From: Clostridia bacterium
GTDB taxonomy: Bacteria > Bacillota > Clostridia > Oscillospirales > RGIG577
Direction of reading: 5' to 3'
Length of the DNA: 54,835 bases
NCBI GenBank assembly: GCA_017405765.1
Contig: JAFQZS010000041.1
Span: 1 to 54,835, forward strand
The notes under the pieces were generated by a model. It was not told the DNA's origin, did no database searches, and saw only the letters and a list, made by a program, of their open reading frames with translations. A program made the translations under genes and the position numbers. Positions 1-8,809 of the stretch are shown piece by piece. Numbering within the stretch: position 1 is the stretch's first letter; each line of letters begins with the position of its first letter.

Positions 1-9
1 CCGCCGCCC

Positions 10-38
10 TTGACATGCATTCCGTTCCCGCTTATACT
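10..38 (+). promoter_or_regulatory. sigma-A type promoter-like sequence without a recognisable gene
   Basis: TTGACA at 10-15 and TATACT at 33-38 are separated by 17 bases, which is close to consensus. A hairpin follows at 47-72 and no convincing plus-strand gene lies downstream before the minus-strand tRNAs. It could start a very short RNA or be a chance match at the window edge. Confidence 0.35.
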
Positions 39-46
39 GCAAGAAA

Positions 47-72
47 GGGAGGCCGGAATAATCCGCCCTCCC
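47..72. other. GC-rich hairpin, possible terminator
   Basis: GGGAGG (47-52) pairs with CCTCCC (67-72) and CGGA (54-57) with TCCG (62-65), with one C/C mismatch between the blocks and an ATAA loop. Read on the minus strand it is followed by TTTCTT, so it may be a second terminator behind the tRNA operon. On the plus strand it lies just after the promoter-like site at 10-38. Which strand uses it is not clear. Confidence 0.45.
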
Positions 73-139
73 GCAATATATTATTTTTGCTCTGTTTTAC
101 ACCATGCTTCGGACTTTACACAAATTTTGGGACAGACCC

Positions 140-166
140 CACAAATGAATTATACATTCATTTGTG
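140..166. repeat. perfect inverted repeat, 11-bp arms
   Basis: CACAAATGAAT (140-150) is the exact reverse complement of ATTCATTTGTG (156-166), with a 5-base loop. It is preceded by a small GGG-acaga-CCC element at about 129-139. There is no gene here. It resembles a small mobile-type or REP-like palindrome remnant, or a protein-binding site; its nature cannot be settled from one copy. Confidence 0.5.
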
Positions 167-186
167 AAACTACGCCAGTATTAAAC

Positions 187-222
187 GCAGAAAACCCGCC
201 GAAACTTTACCGTTTCGGCGGG
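187..222 (-). terminator. intrinsic terminator of the tRNA operon
   Basis: CCCGCCGAAAC (195-205) pairs perfectly with GTTTCGGCGGG (212-222) around a 6-base loop. On the minus strand the stem is followed by TTTTCTG, the expected U-rich tail. It lies 8 bases beyond the CCA end of the tRNA-Pro gene. Confidence 0.85.
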
Positions 223-230
223 TCTTATTA

Positions 231-306
231 TGGTCGGAGTGACAGGACTTGAACCTGCGGCCCCTTGACCCCCAGTCAAGTGCGCTACCAGCTGCGCCAC
301 ACCCCG
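231..306 (-). tRNA. tRNA-Pro (anticodon GGG)
   Basis: The 76-base minus-strand sequence folds as a cloverleaf. The acceptor arms CGGGGTG and CACTCCG pair with one wobble, and CCA is encoded (231-233). The anticodon stem CTTGA/TCAAG encloses loop CTGGGGG, giving anticodon GGG for proline codon CCC (and CCU by wobble). It follows tRNA-Ser by one base, so both are co-transcribed and separated by processing. Confidence 0.95.
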
Positions 307-307
307 A

Positions 308-400
308 TGGCGGAGAGAGAGGGATTCGAACCCTCGAACGGCTATAAACCGTTACACGAGTTCCAGTCGTGCGCCTTCGACCAGCTCAGCCATCTCTCCG
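308..400 (-). tRNA. tRNA-Ser (anticodon GGA)
   Basis: A 93-base class II tRNA with the long variable arm expected for serine. The anticodon stem CACGA/TCGTG holds loop CTGGAAC, so the anticodon is GGA (codons UCC/UCU). CCA is encoded at 308-310. It is the promoter-proximal gene of a two-tRNA operon. Confidence 0.95.
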
Positions 401-416
401 TTTCATAACAAACGAA

Positions 417-445
417 ATTATACCTCATATAAAATGAAATTGCAA
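417..445 (-). promoter_or_regulatory. promoter of the tRNA-Ser/tRNA-Pro operon
   Basis: On the minus strand TTGCAA (440-445) and a perfect TATAAT (417-422) are 17 bases apart. The tRNA-Ser 5' end is at 400, allowing a short 5' leader removed by RNase P. Confidence 0.75.
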
Positions 446-510
446 GAGTTTTTTTCATTTATTATTAAATATTATTAAAAATTTTGTTCCGGCGCCCATT
501 TATGCGGAGT

Positions 511-542
511 CGGCGTGTCAAAAAACACGTTTTGACACGCCG
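511..542. terminator. perfect 13-bp hairpin at the 3' end of clpE
   Basis: CGGCGTGTCAAAA (511-523) and its exact reverse complement (530-542) enclose a 6-base loop, 10 bases past the clpE stop. No U-tract directly follows on either strand; the next T-rich stretch on the minus strand is at about 471-485. It may stop or protect the clpE transcript, but it is not a textbook intrinsic terminator. Confidence 0.55.
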
Positions 543-552
543 CTTATACGCT

Positions 553-2907
553 TTATTTTTTAACGTGTGCCTCTATTTCGCCGTCTTTAACGCCGATAAC
601 GATGGCGTCAAGCTTTTTGTCGTAATTCTCAATGAGCAGATTTGCCGCTTTATCTTCTATATTCTTTTGGATAAAACGTCTTAAGTTGCGCGCGCCGTAT
701 TTTTCGCTGAACGACTTTTCGCATATGAATTCTCTTACGCCCTCTTCAAATTCGACTTTAATATTCTTCTTCGAAAGCTCCGCCGCAAATTCGCCGAGCA
801 TTATATCGGCGATGCTTAAGAAGTTTTCGCGCGTCAGGCGGTTGAATGTGATGATCTCGTCAACGCGGTTTATAAATTCAGGTCTCAAAAAAGACTCGAG
901 CGCCTTCATCGTCTGATTTTTGCCAACGCTGCCCTTTTCGCTTTCAAAGCCCATAACGGCGCTGCGCTTCTCGCTTCCGGCGTTCGTCGTCATTATGATT
1001 ATCGTGTTCTCAAAATTGACGAGTCTGCCCTGCGCGTCCGTTATCTTGCCGTCGTCAAGTATCTGCAGAAGAATGTTCAAAACGTCCTTGTGCGCCTTCT
1101 CTATCTCGTCAAAAAGTATGACGCTGTACGGTCTGCGGCGCACCTTCTCCGTCACCTGCCCTGCCTCGTCGTATCCGACGTATCCCGGAGGCGAACCGAT
1201 TATGCGCGATACGGAGTGCTTCTCCATATATTCGGACATATCGAGGCGTATAAGCGAGTCAACGCCGTCGAAAAGCTGCGCGGCTATCGTTTTAACTAGC
1301 TCTGTTTTGCCTACGCCTGTCGAGCCCGCGAAGATCATGGACACGGGCTTTCTTTTCGAGGCCACGCCAGCGCGGTTGCGCTTTATCGCGGATACGATAG
1401 CGTCTATCGCCTCGTCCTGTCCCACTATTTTCTCTTTGAGCGCGTCTTTTAGGCGCGACAGCCTTCCGAATTCCTGCTCGGATACCTTGCTTGCCGGTAT
1501 GCCCGTCCACAGCTCTATCACCATCGCAAGGTCGTCAATAGTCACGTCGGCAACGGCGCCGCCCGATTTTTTAAGCTCCATTATTTTGTCCTCGATGCGG
1601 CACTCCTCGCTTCTTATCGTGGCAATACGCTCGAAGACGTCCTGCGTGGGATCGTCGGATGCGACAAGCGCATCCTTCTCGCGCCTGAGTACTTCAAGGT
1701 CGCTCTCAAGCTTTTCTATCTCAAGCTTCGGCACGTTGTTTAAGTTTACATAAGATCCCGCCTCGTCTATAAGGTCTATCGCCTTGTCAGGCAGGTATCT
1801 ATCTGTAACGTATCTTTCCGAAAGCTCCACGGCAAGACGTATGACCTCGTCGGAATACCTTACGCCGTGATATTCCTCGTAATACTTTTTCACTCCCGAA
1901 AGTATCTCTGCGCTCTGCTCTATCGAAGGCTCGCCTATCTTTACGGGCTGGAACCTTCTTTCAAGCGCCGCGTCCTTCTCTATGTGTTTTCTGTATTCGT
2001 TGAACGTTGTTGCGCCTATTATCTGCACCTCGCCGCGCGACAGCGCCGGCTTTAAAATGTTGCCCGCGCTCATGGAGCCCTCCGCGTCGCCGGCGGACAC
2101 CATGTTGTGTACTTCGTCTATCATGAGAATGACGTTCTTCGACTCTTTTATCTCGTCGATAAGCCCCTTTACGCGCCCCTCGAACTGGCCGCGAAACTGC
2201 GTCTTTACAACCAGCGCGGTGAGATCCAAAAGGAATATCTCCTTGTCCATGAGCTTCGGCGGCACGTTGCCTTCGGCTATCCTCTGCGCCAGCCCCTCTG
2301 CTATTGCCGTTTTGCCGACGCCGGGCTCTCCGATAAGGCACGGATTATTCTTGGAACGGCGGTTGAGTATCTGTATCACACGGCGAAGCTCCGCGTCTCT
2401 GCCCACGATTTTGTCAAGCTTTCCCTCTTTCGCAAGCTCTGTAAGATTAACGCAATACGTTTCAAGATGTTTGCGCTTGGGATTCTTCACCCTCTGGCGC
2501 GTGCCCGAAGCAGATCCTCCGCCTATATTATCGGAGCTGCCCGCGCCCTGCGAGTAATCGTTCACCTTAACGTCGTCGTCGCTTTTTATCTGTATTATCT
2601 CAGGTCCGTCGGAATTTTCGGATCCCAAAGCGTTCTGCGTATTATCGGAAGGTCTTAGCGAATCGAGAATATTCGAGATAAAATCAGTGCCTTCGCCGTC
2701 CTCTCCGCCTATAAATTCGGCTATCTCCGACGACATGTTCTCGATATCCTCGTCGGTCATGCCCATCTTTTCTAAAATCTTATCTATATTTCCTATTTTA
2801 AGCTCCTTTGCACACTTGATGCAAAGACCCTTGTGCTCCGGTTTTCCGTTTTCAAACACCGTCATAAAAACGACGGCGGGATTTTTTTTACATCTGTAAC
2901 AAGTCAT
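553..2907 (-). CDS. clpE: ClpE-type AAA+ unfoldase, ClpP partner
   Basis: A 784-residue HSP100 ATPase that unfolds damaged or tagged proteins and feeds them to ClpP in the cytoplasm. The N-terminus has a zinc-finger with two CxxC pairs (Cys3/Cys6 and Cys29/Cys32), as in ClpE, instead of the double Clp-N domain of ClpC. The first AAA domain has Walker A GEPGVGKT (193-200) and Walker B near 258-264. A short coiled coil (about 395-450) precedes the second domain, with Walker A GSTGVGKT (527-534) and Walker B near 595-601. An MGF tripeptide at 651-653 is in the place of the ClpP-binding loop. An acidic/Gly-Ser linker (about 65-140) makes it somewhat longer than usual. The ATG overlaps the pgsA stop (ATGA) behind AAGGAGG. 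No CtsR gene is visible nearby. Confidence 0.9.
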   Translation of the reverse strand: MTCYRCKKNPAVVFMTVFENGKPEHKGLCIKCAKELKIGNIDKILEKMGMTDEDIENMSSEIAEFIGGEDGEGTDFISNILDSLRPSDNTQNALGSENSDGPEIIQIKSDDDVKVNDYSQGAGSSDNIGGGSASGTRQRVKNPKRKHLETYCVNLTELAKEGKLDKIVGRDAELRRVIQILNRRSKNNPCLIGEPGVGKTAIAEGLAQRIAEGNVPPKLMDKEIFLLDLTALVVKTQFRGQFEGRVKGLIDEIKESKNVILMIDEVHNMVSAGDAEGSMSAGNILKPALSRGEVQIIGATTFNEYRKHIEKDAALERRFQPVKIGEPSIEQSAEILSGVKKYYEEYHGVRYSDEVIRLAVELSERYVTDRYLPDKAIDLIDEAGSYVNLNNVPKLEIEKLESDLEVLRREKDALVASDDPTQDVFERIATIRSEECRIEDKIMELKKSGGAVADVTIDDLAMVIELWTGIPASKVSEQEFGRLSRLKDALKEKIVGQDEAIDAIVSAIKRNRAGVASKRKPVSMIFAGSTGVGKTELVKTIAAQLFDGVDSLIRLDMSEYMEKHSVSRIIGSPPGYVGYDEAGQVTEKVRRRPYSVILFDEIEKAHKDVLNILLQILDDGKITDAQGRLVNFENTIIIMTTNAGSEKRSAVMGFESEKGSVGKNQTMKALESFLRPEFINRVDEIITFNRLTRENFLSIADIMLGEFAAELSKKNIKVEFEEGVREFICEKSFSEKYGARNLRRFIQKNIEDKAANLLIENYDKKLDAIVIGVKDGEIEAHVKK

Positions 2908-3473
2908 ACACTGTCCTCCTTGCCGAGTTCTTTCTTTCTGTCGAACTCTTTCTTCTGGTCGTAGAACTGTCTGGCGTATCCCGCAAAAGCAACGACCGCC
3001 ATACTTACGACTACTATAAGTATCACGTTCTTAAAGATAACGTCTATATCAAACAATAAAAAGGCCGCAGTCGCAATGTAAAACAGCACCGAGGCCACTT
3101 TACCGAAAATATTCGAGCTTACCACGTATCCCTTTTTATAAAGGATACTGCCGCCGATCACCTGAAGTCCCTCTTTTATTATATAAAACAGCAAGAACCA
3201 CAGCGGAAGCACGGCCGCAATCACAAGACACAAAACGGCCGATATCTGCAAAAGCTTGTCTGCAAGCGGGTCGAAAAGCTTTCCGAAATCCGTTATAAGA
3301 TTATACTTTCTTGCAATACGTCCGTCGAGAAAATCGGTGAAGGCCGCCAATGCATATATAAACGCCGCCCAAAGCATACTATGCTCGATCGGAGCGAAAA
3401 ACACATATATAAAAACGGGTATCATCACCATTCTGAGTATCGTCAGAACATTCGGCACGTTAAGTATCTTCAT
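2904..3473 (-). CDS. pgsA: CDP-diacylglycerol--glycerol-3-phosphate 3-phosphatidyltransferase
   Basis: An integral membrane enzyme that makes phosphatidylglycerol phosphate, the first committed step to phosphatidylglycerol and cardiolipin. The CDP-alcohol phosphotransferase signature DG-x2-AR-x8-G-x3-D-x3-D is complete (DGRIAR...G...D...D). Several hydrophobic segments follow. I start it at the ATG at 3473 (189 aa), preceded by GGTGAT; an in-frame ATG 18 bases upstream has no ribosome site. It lies between the CvpA gene and clpE in a compact minus-strand series. Confidence 0.92.
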   Translation of the reverse strand: MKILNVPNVLTILRMVMIPVFIYVFFAPIEHSMLWAAFIYALAAFTDFLDGRIARKYNLITDFGKLFDPLADKLLQISAVLCLVIAAVLPLWFLLFYIIKEGLQVIGGSILYKKGYVVSSNIFGKVASVLFYIATAAFLLFDIDVIFKNVILIVVVSMAVVAFAGYARQFYDQKKEFDRKKELGKEDSV

Positions 3474-3529
3474 ATCATCACCATAAAACAAAATAAATAA
3501 ATTATAATTACAAAACCATTAAAAAACGG

Positions 3530-4207
3530 TTAAAACAGACTGTTCGCGATCATATTGTTATAATAAAATATCTTAAAAATATAAGTTTCGTTTATCAAGT
3601 CCCGATTTATCACGGGATCGGGATTCGAGGCCGTCATCATACCGACAAACGATATGAGTATGCAGAACAAAAAAACGAATACGGCGCCTTTTATTATTCC
3701 CAAAATAAGCCCGAGCCCATGATTTATCGCACCCAGTCCCGGCAGCTTGAATATCGCATTTATTATCGCGATAGCTATGCGCCCGACGATAAGCACAACA
3801 ACGAAAATAATGATAATGGCCGCAACTTCCGAAAACGTATACGAAATGCGCGCCGTTACGGTATCTATAGCGCTCTGAAGCGTATCTGAGCCTTTAATGC
3901 CTGCGGTGTTAGGCGTAAGCTGCGGCACTATCGACTTTACGTTCCCTATAAAGGCGTCGAACGCCGCTCTGGCTGAGCTTAACTGCTCGTTCGACGAAAC
4001 CATCTTTTCAAGCATATCGACTACTTTGTTATGCATGAATTTTTCGTCTATCCATAAAGCAAGCGACTGATAATAAAGCTTCGTAACGACGAACGCCGCA
4101 ATGAGCACGACGAAGCCGAGCACAGCCTTTATAAAGCCCTTGCGCCACGAAGCAATGACAGCCCACAGGAATATCGCCGCAGTTATTATATCAAGGGCAA
4201 TGTTCAA
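3530..4207 (-). CDS. CvpA family membrane protein
   Basis: A 225-residue protein with about four hydrophobic segments and an early WRKGFIKAVLG stretch typical of the CvpA (colicin V production) family. Members are inner-membrane proteins linked to envelope homeostasis; their biochemical role is not settled. The start codon is TTG, supported by GGGAGG eight bases upstream. It follows the DUF5711-like gene and precedes pgsA. Confidence 0.75.
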   Translation of the reverse strand: MNIALDIITAAIFLWAVIASWRKGFIKAVLGFVVLIAAFVVTKLYYQSLALWIDEKFMHNKVVDMLEKMVSSNEQLSSARAAFDAFIGNVKSIVPQLTPNTAGIKGSDTLQSAIDTVTARISYTFSEVAAIIIIFVVVLIVGRIAIAIINAIFKLPGLGAINHGLGLILGIIKGAVFVFLFCILISFVGMMTASNPDPVINRDLINETYIFKIFYYNNMIANSLF

Positions 4208-4231
4208 AAAAAGCGCCTCCCTTATACTGAT

Positions 4232-5479
4232 TTAATACTCTATCTTTTCCACATGCGAAAGTCCCAGCGCATAAACGTTGTTCGACTCGTCCATAAGCAC
4301 GTCTCTCGTATTTGAGTCAAGCTGCGTCTCGGACTGAAGATTGCCTCGCCAATCGACTACGATAAGTCTGTTGTCATCTGTGTAAACAAACACGCTGGAG
4401 TTATTCGTGAGCAGCTTTTTTGCCGACGCGTCAAGCTTATACGAGCCCCGCAGATCGCCCGAATTGTTGACGATAACAAGCTCTCCGTTGTCGCCGCTCA
4501 TCTCAGAGCCTATAACGGCGCAGGCGTAACCCGACTGAGAAAGATCGGCAAGATACGGTATGTTCCCTTCAAACGAATACTCGCCCACCTGCCTGCCGTT
4601 CGAACGGAAGAAGAGAAAACCGCCCGAACGAAGCACCGCTATAAGATTGTTCTCCTTATATTCCACTCTCAATGGGATCTCGCCGTCTATTTCATAACGA
4701 GCCGTCGGCTCATCCTTCGTAATATCAAAAAACGATACGCCGCCCTTTAAATTCTCGCTTTCGGTATCTATATATACCGCCGCCATACGCCTGTTATTGG
4801 GCGAAAGCTGAAGGTCGATTATATTGTCCTTGGCAACGTAATACTGATATATTATCTCATGATTGCTGCCGTAATCCGTTATAACGCCGCGGTATCCCGT
4901 TATCTTGGTAAGTATGCTGTATCCCCCGCCGCGGGAAAGCCGCGCGCTAAGTATAGTGCCGTTTACATTCTGAGACGACTCGACGTCTGTGCCCGATATC
5001 ACAACATACCCCTGACCGAGATAATCGTATGCTATAACATAGCGGTCGTTCTTTTCAAGCTGTATATCTGAAAAGGTTCGCGATGCCACGTAAGCGTCAC
5101 CCTTATTCGGACGGCGTATGCGCACGCCCTCGCTTGAACCTATAACAAGACCGCCCTTATACATTTCGTACTTATTATCCGGCTCATAAGTAAAATCGAT
5201 CGAGCTTATATTTTCGCCTCTTATCGACGATCCCAGATTATCAAAAGTATATTTTATATTTGATACGGTAAACAGATCTCCGAAACGAATGAGCAGAACG
5301 ACTATTATAAATATAATACCGAAAATTATCAGCCTGTTGCGGTTTTTTCGCGCCTTTTGGGCACGCAGCTCCCTTTCGGCCTTTATATTTCTTTTTTTGC
5401 GAAGAACAGGCCGCTCTTTTCTTTTATATCTCGGATCGTCCGGATCTATTATGCCTCTTTTTCTTAAATCATCCTGCAT
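4232..5479 (-). CDS. DUF5711-like membrane-anchored beta-propeller protein
   Basis: About 415 residues. A basic N-terminal cytoplasmic segment (many Lys/Arg, about 1-45) is followed by one transmembrane helix rich in Ile/Val/Phe, then a long extracytoplasmic region. The latter is built of repeated beta-rich units with xVxVxDWRGN- and VIVNNSGDL-like strands, resembling a propeller. The arrangement matches DUF5711 proteins of Clostridia, whose function is unknown. I start at the ATG at 5479, preceded by AGGTG; an ATG 18 bases upstream lacks a site. Confidence 0.6.
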   Translation of the reverse strand: MQDDLRKRGIIDPDDPRYKRKERPVLRKKRNIKAERELRAQKARKNRNRLIIFGIIFIIVVLLIRFGDLFTVSNIKYTFDNLGSSIRGENISSIDFTYEPDNKYEMYKGGLVIGSSEGVRIRRPNKGDAYVASRTFSDIQLEKNDRYVIAYDYLGQGYVVISGTDVESSQNVNGTILSARLSRGGGYSILTKITGYRGVITDYGSNHEIIYQYYVAKDNIIDLQLSPNNRRMAAVYIDTESENLKGGVSFFDITKDEPTARYEIDGEIPLRVEYKENNLIAVLRSGGFLFFRSNGRQVGEYSFEGNIPYLADLSQSGYACAVIGSEMSGDNGELVIVNNSGDLRGSYKLDASAKKLLTNNSSVFVYTDDNRLIVVDWRGNLQSETQLDSNTRDVLMDESNNVYALGLSHVEKIEY

Positions 5480-5516
5480 CTTTATAAACACCTGCATTCA
5501 AACTCATACGCCGCTT

Positions 5517-6260
5517 TTAAACGGTATAATCCACTTTTGTAAGATACAGCCCGTGCGGAGGCAGCGTAAGGCCTGCGCGCCTTCTGTCGCGCGAAATGAG
5601 TATACCCTCTATATCATGCGGCATTATCTTTCCTCGCCCCGCCTCAACAAGCGTGCCTGACATTATTCTGACCATATTGTATAAAAAGCCGTCGGCGTAT
5701 ACCGTAAACTCAATAAGTCCGTCTTTCTTTTCCACATTGAAATACTTGACCGTGCGTACCGTGCTCTTCGCCTGAGAGCCTTTGGCCATGCACGATGAAA
5801 AGTCATGCGTACCTATAAAGAATTTCGCGGCCTCATCCATCTTCTGCACGTCAAGCTCGCCGTATCTGTAATGATAGACCCTGCCCCTGTAAAACGGGTC
5901 GTCGAAGCGTCCGCAGTGGAGCCTGTAAACGTATTCCTTTCCCATGCACGAATACTGCGCGTGAAAATCCGGGGGCATATCCTCTGCTCCGACGGCACGT
6001 ATATCGCCGGGCAGTCTGAAGTTCAAAGCAAAGGGGAGTCTTTCGGCGCCGATCGGGCTTTTCGTATTGAACGAAGCGCAGTAGATGCGCGCGTGTACGC
6101 CCGCATCGGTGCGCGAGCATCCGTAAAGCTTTATATCCTCTCCCGTAAGAGCGTTAAGCGCGTCCGTTATTACTTCGCATACGGACAGTGCGTTCTTCTG
6201 GCTCTGCCATCCGTGGTACCCAGCTCCGTCAAACTTAAGCCACAGCCTTATATTCCGCAT
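5517..6260 (-). CDS. truA: tRNA pseudouridine(38-40) synthase TruA
   Basis: Converts uridines 38-40 of the tRNA anticodon arm to pseudouridine. The catalytic motif GCSRTDAGVHA is present, with the nucleophilic Asp at residue 52 of the 247-residue product. The start at 6260 has GAGG eight bases upstream and lies 10 bases after ecfT; the longer reading frame would run into ecfT. The ecfA1-ecfA2-ecfT-truA order is common in Firmicutes. Confidence 0.95.
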   Translation of the reverse strand: MRNIRLWLKFDGAGYHGWQSQKNALSVCEVITDALNALTGEDIKLYGCSRTDAGVHARIYCASFNTKSPIGAERLPFALNFRLPGDIRAVGAEDMPPDFHAQYSCMGKEYVYRLHCGRFDDPFYRGRVYHYRYGELDVQKMDEAAKFFIGTHDFSSCMAKGSQAKSTVRTVKYFNVEKKDGLIEFTVYADGFLYNMVRIMSGTLVEAGRGKIMPHDIEGILISRDRRRAGLTLPPHGLYLTKVDYTV

Positions 6261-6270
6261 ATCCAAGGCC

Positions 6271-7092
6271 TCAAAGCCTCCATCCGAAGTCAATAAAGTT
6301 GAACGCGATAAGTCCGGCGCATACTGCGACGGTTATTACGACAGCGGCATAATCCAGCGAAGTCGTCTTTAATACTCTCATGCGCGTTCTGTTCTCGCCG
6401 CCCCGGTAACAGCGGCACTCCATAGCTATCGCAAGCTCGTCGGCGCGCTTGAAGGCCGACACGAAAAGCGGCACAAGTATGGGCACGAGCGCCTTTGCAC
6501 GCTTTAATATGCTTCCCGTTTCAAAATCGGCGCCGCGCGCCTTCTGTGCGTTGATTATCTTTTCCGTCTCCTCAACAAGCGTCGGTATAAATCTTATTGC
6601 GATAGTCATCATCATGGCTATCTCATGCGCGGGGAATCCGAAGCGTTTAAACGGTGAAAATGCGCTCTCAACGGCGTCGGTAAGAAGTATCGGCGACGTT
6701 GTGTAAGTAAGGATTATAGCAACTCCTATGATAAGATAAACTATCCTTATCGCCATGAATACGCCCATCATTATGCCGTTCACCGTAACGCGCAGTATGC
6801 CCCATTCCCACAGCACTTCGCCGTTGGGATTATAAAAAATATTCAGCGCCGCGGTAATTATTACTATGACAAATATCGGCTTTAAGCCCTTTAAAACAAG
6901 CCCCAGCGGTATCTGGGACACCTTAACGACAACTGCCAAAAGCACACCCATTATTACATAGGCCAAAATATTGTTGATCACAAAAAGCACTACTATAAAT
7001 ATCAGCGCCAAAAGAAGCTTTGTGCGCGGATCGAGCCTGTGTATGGGCGAGGCGCCGGGGAAAAACTGGCCCAGAGTTATATCTTTAAGCAT
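6271..7092 (-). CDS. ecfT: ECF transporter transmembrane (T) component
   Basis: A 273-residue membrane scaffold of energy-coupling factor transporters, which take up vitamins and trace metals through exchangeable S components. It has several hydrophobic helices and the two coupling motifs ending in ARG (AQKARG) and CRCYRGG that contact the ATPases. It overlaps ecfA2 by 8 bases, indicating translational coupling. No S component is encoded here, so substrates depend on S genes elsewhere. Confidence 0.93.
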   Translation of the reverse strand: MLKDITLGQFFPGASPIHRLDPRTKLLLALIFIVVLFVINNILAYVIMGVLLAVVVKVSQIPLGLVLKGLKPIFVIVIITAALNIFYNPNGEVLWEWGILRVTVNGIMMGVFMAIRIVYLIIGVAIILTYTTSPILLTDAVESAFSPFKRFGFPAHEIAMMMTIAIRFIPTLVEETEKIINAQKARGADFETGSILKRAKALVPILVPLFVSAFKRADELAIAMECRCYRGGENRTRMRVLKTTSLDYAAVVITVAVCAGLIAFNFIDFGWRL

Positions 7093-7951
7093 TGGCCTTT
7101 ACCTCCCCGAATAAGCGTTTGCTCACTATCTCATATGCATATTTTACGGTATAGACATTTGTGTCTATATCAACTCCGCGCTCCTTTAATCTCTTGAACA
7201 CCTTTGTTATGGTCGGGATATCAAGCCCCATCGATCCAAGCGACTCGGCGTCTGCAAATATCTCTCCCACAGGCAAAAATCTCTCGATCTTTCCGTCCTT
7301 TACAACGATTATCTTGTCCACCGTCTTCGCCATATCCTCCATGGAATGTGACACGATGATAACGGTGGAATTATTCTCCTTATGATACTTCTTTATCTGA
7401 AGGAGCAGATCGTCTCTCGCCTTGGGGTCAAGACCTGCCGTCGGCTCGTCGAGCACAAGCACTTCCGGCTTCATCGCGATAACGCCCGCAATGGCCACGC
7501 GGCGCTTTTGACCGCCCGACAGTTCAAACGGAGACTGCTCTAAAATATCGGACTCAAGGCCGACGAATTTAAGAGCATACATAACACGCTCGCGTATTTC
7601 ATCCTCTGAAAGCCCCATATTCGTCGGACCGAACGCAATATCTTTGTATACCGTTTCCTCAAAGAGCTGATGCTCGGGATATTGGAATACAAGACCTATT
7701 TTAAACCTGACGTCGCGTATATTGGTGGCTTTGTCCCACATATCGCGGCCGTCGAGAAGAATTTGCCCTTTTGTCGGCTTTAAGATGCCGTTAAGATGCT
7801 GCACAAGCGTAGACTTGCCGCTTCCCGTGTGCCCGATAAGACCGATAAAATCATGATCCTCTATAGTTATGCTCACATCGTCCAGGGCATTCTTTACAAA
7901 GGGCGTGCCCACCCCGTACGTATGTGTCAGATTTTGTATCTCGATTTTCAC
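7085..7951 (-). CDS. ecfA2: ECF transporter ATPase EcfA2
   Basis: An ABC ATPase of the ECF module, 288 residues. It has Walker [10 protein letters not shown], signature [10 protein letters not shown], Walker [13 protein letters not shown] and the switch His in IVSHS. I place the start at a GTG (7951) with GGAGG seven bases upstream; it forms a GTGA overlap with the ecfA1 stop. The longer frame from an upstream ATG would overlap ecfA1 by over 40 bases and has no ribosome site. Confidence 0.93.
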   Translation of the reverse strand: MKIEIQNLTHTYGVGTPFVKNALDDVSITIEDHDFIGLIGHTGSGKSTLVQHLNGILKPTKGQILLDGRDMWDKATNIRDVRFKIGLVFQYPEHQLFEETVYKDIAFGPTNMGLSEDEIRERVMYALKFVGLESDILEQSPFELSGGQKRRVAIAGVIAMKPEVLVLDEPTAGLDPKARDDLLLQIKKYHKENNSTVIIVSHSMEDMAKTVDKIIVVKDGKIERFLPVGEIFADAESLGSMGLDIPTITKVFKRLKERGVDIDTNVYTVKYAYEIVSKRLFGEVKANA

Positions 7952-8796
7952 CTTTGTTCCTCCAAAAGGCTGTAAAGTGCATCGGCACATTCCTCGTCCG
8001 TAAGCACTGTTTTTTTGATATCCACGCCTGCGCGCTTCAAAAGGTAGATAAGCTCCGTAGTCTGCGGAACGTCAAGACCTACGGCCTTCAGTTCTTCAAC
8101 ATGCGAAAACACATCATAAGGATCGCCGTCCAATATAATATGTCCGTCGTCCATAACGATTACTCTGTCGGCCATTACGGCCTCGTTCATATAATGGGTT
8201 ATCATTACGATAGTTATGCCGGCCTTGCGGTTAAGGTCGCGTATCGTATTCATAACTTCTTTTCGTCCCTGCGGATCGAGCATTGCCGTGGGCTCGTCCA
8301 AAACTATGCACTTAGGCATCATGGCAAGCACGCCCGCAATGGCAATGCGCTGCTTTTGACCGCCCGAAAGATGGTACGACGCCGCTTCCTTATATTCGCT
8401 CATACCTACGGCCTCAAGGGCGTCGTCTACTCGCTTTCTTATCTCCGCCGGCGGCACCCCCAAATTCTCGGGCGCGAACGCCACATCCTCCTCCACTACC
8501 GTTGCCACGATCTGATTGTCGGGATTTTGAAAAACCATTCCTACGCGCTGCCTCAGCTCAAACAGCTTTTCTTCATCTGCCGTGTCTATCCCGTCAACAT
8601 ATACCTTGCCTTCTGTAGGCAAAAGTATCGCGTTTAAATGCTTTGCAAGCGTTGATTTTCCGCTTCCGTTATGTCCCAATACGGCGACAAACGAGCCTTC
8701 GTCTATAGTAAGGTTTATTTTGTCAAGCACCCATTTCGGCTGCTGCGGAGCATATTTAAAGCTAAGATTTTCAAATGAGATAAAAGGTTTCATCAT
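7948..8796 (-). CDS. ecfA1: ECF transporter ATPase EcfA1
   Basis: The partner ATPase of EcfA2, 282 residues, with Walker [10 protein letters not shown], signature [10 protein letters not shown] and Walker [13 protein letters not shown]. The pair forms the heterodimeric motor that drives EcfT and an S component. Two consecutive ATG codons follow GGAG; the second may be used. It overlaps ecfA2 by four bases. Confidence 0.94.
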   Translation of the reverse strand: MMKPFISFENLSFKYAPQQPKWVLDKINLTIDEGSFVAVLGHNGSGKSTLAKHLNAILLPTEGKVYVDGIDTADEEKLFELRQRVGMVFQNPDNQIVATVVEEDVAFAPENLGVPPAEIRKRVDDALEAVGMSEYKEAASYHLSGGQKQRIAIAGVLAMMPKCIVLDEPTAMLDPQGRKEVMNTIRDLNRKAGITIVMITHYMNEAVMADRVIVMDDGHIILDGDPYDVFSHVEELKAVGLDVPQTTELIYLLKRAGVDIKKTVLTDEECADALYSLLEEQR

Positions 8797-8809
8797 AAAT
8801 CTCCAATAA

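Noticed and set aside
10..252. 80-codon plus-strand frame at the left edge
   Set aside because: It runs through a hairpin, a palindrome, a terminator and into a tRNA gene, and begins without a ribosome site.
920..1753. 277-codon plus-strand frame inside clpE, and many similar long frames opposite other genes
   Set aside because: They lie exactly antisense to well-supported genes, show Ser/Arg-rich composition expected of reverse-strand reading, and lack ribosome sites.
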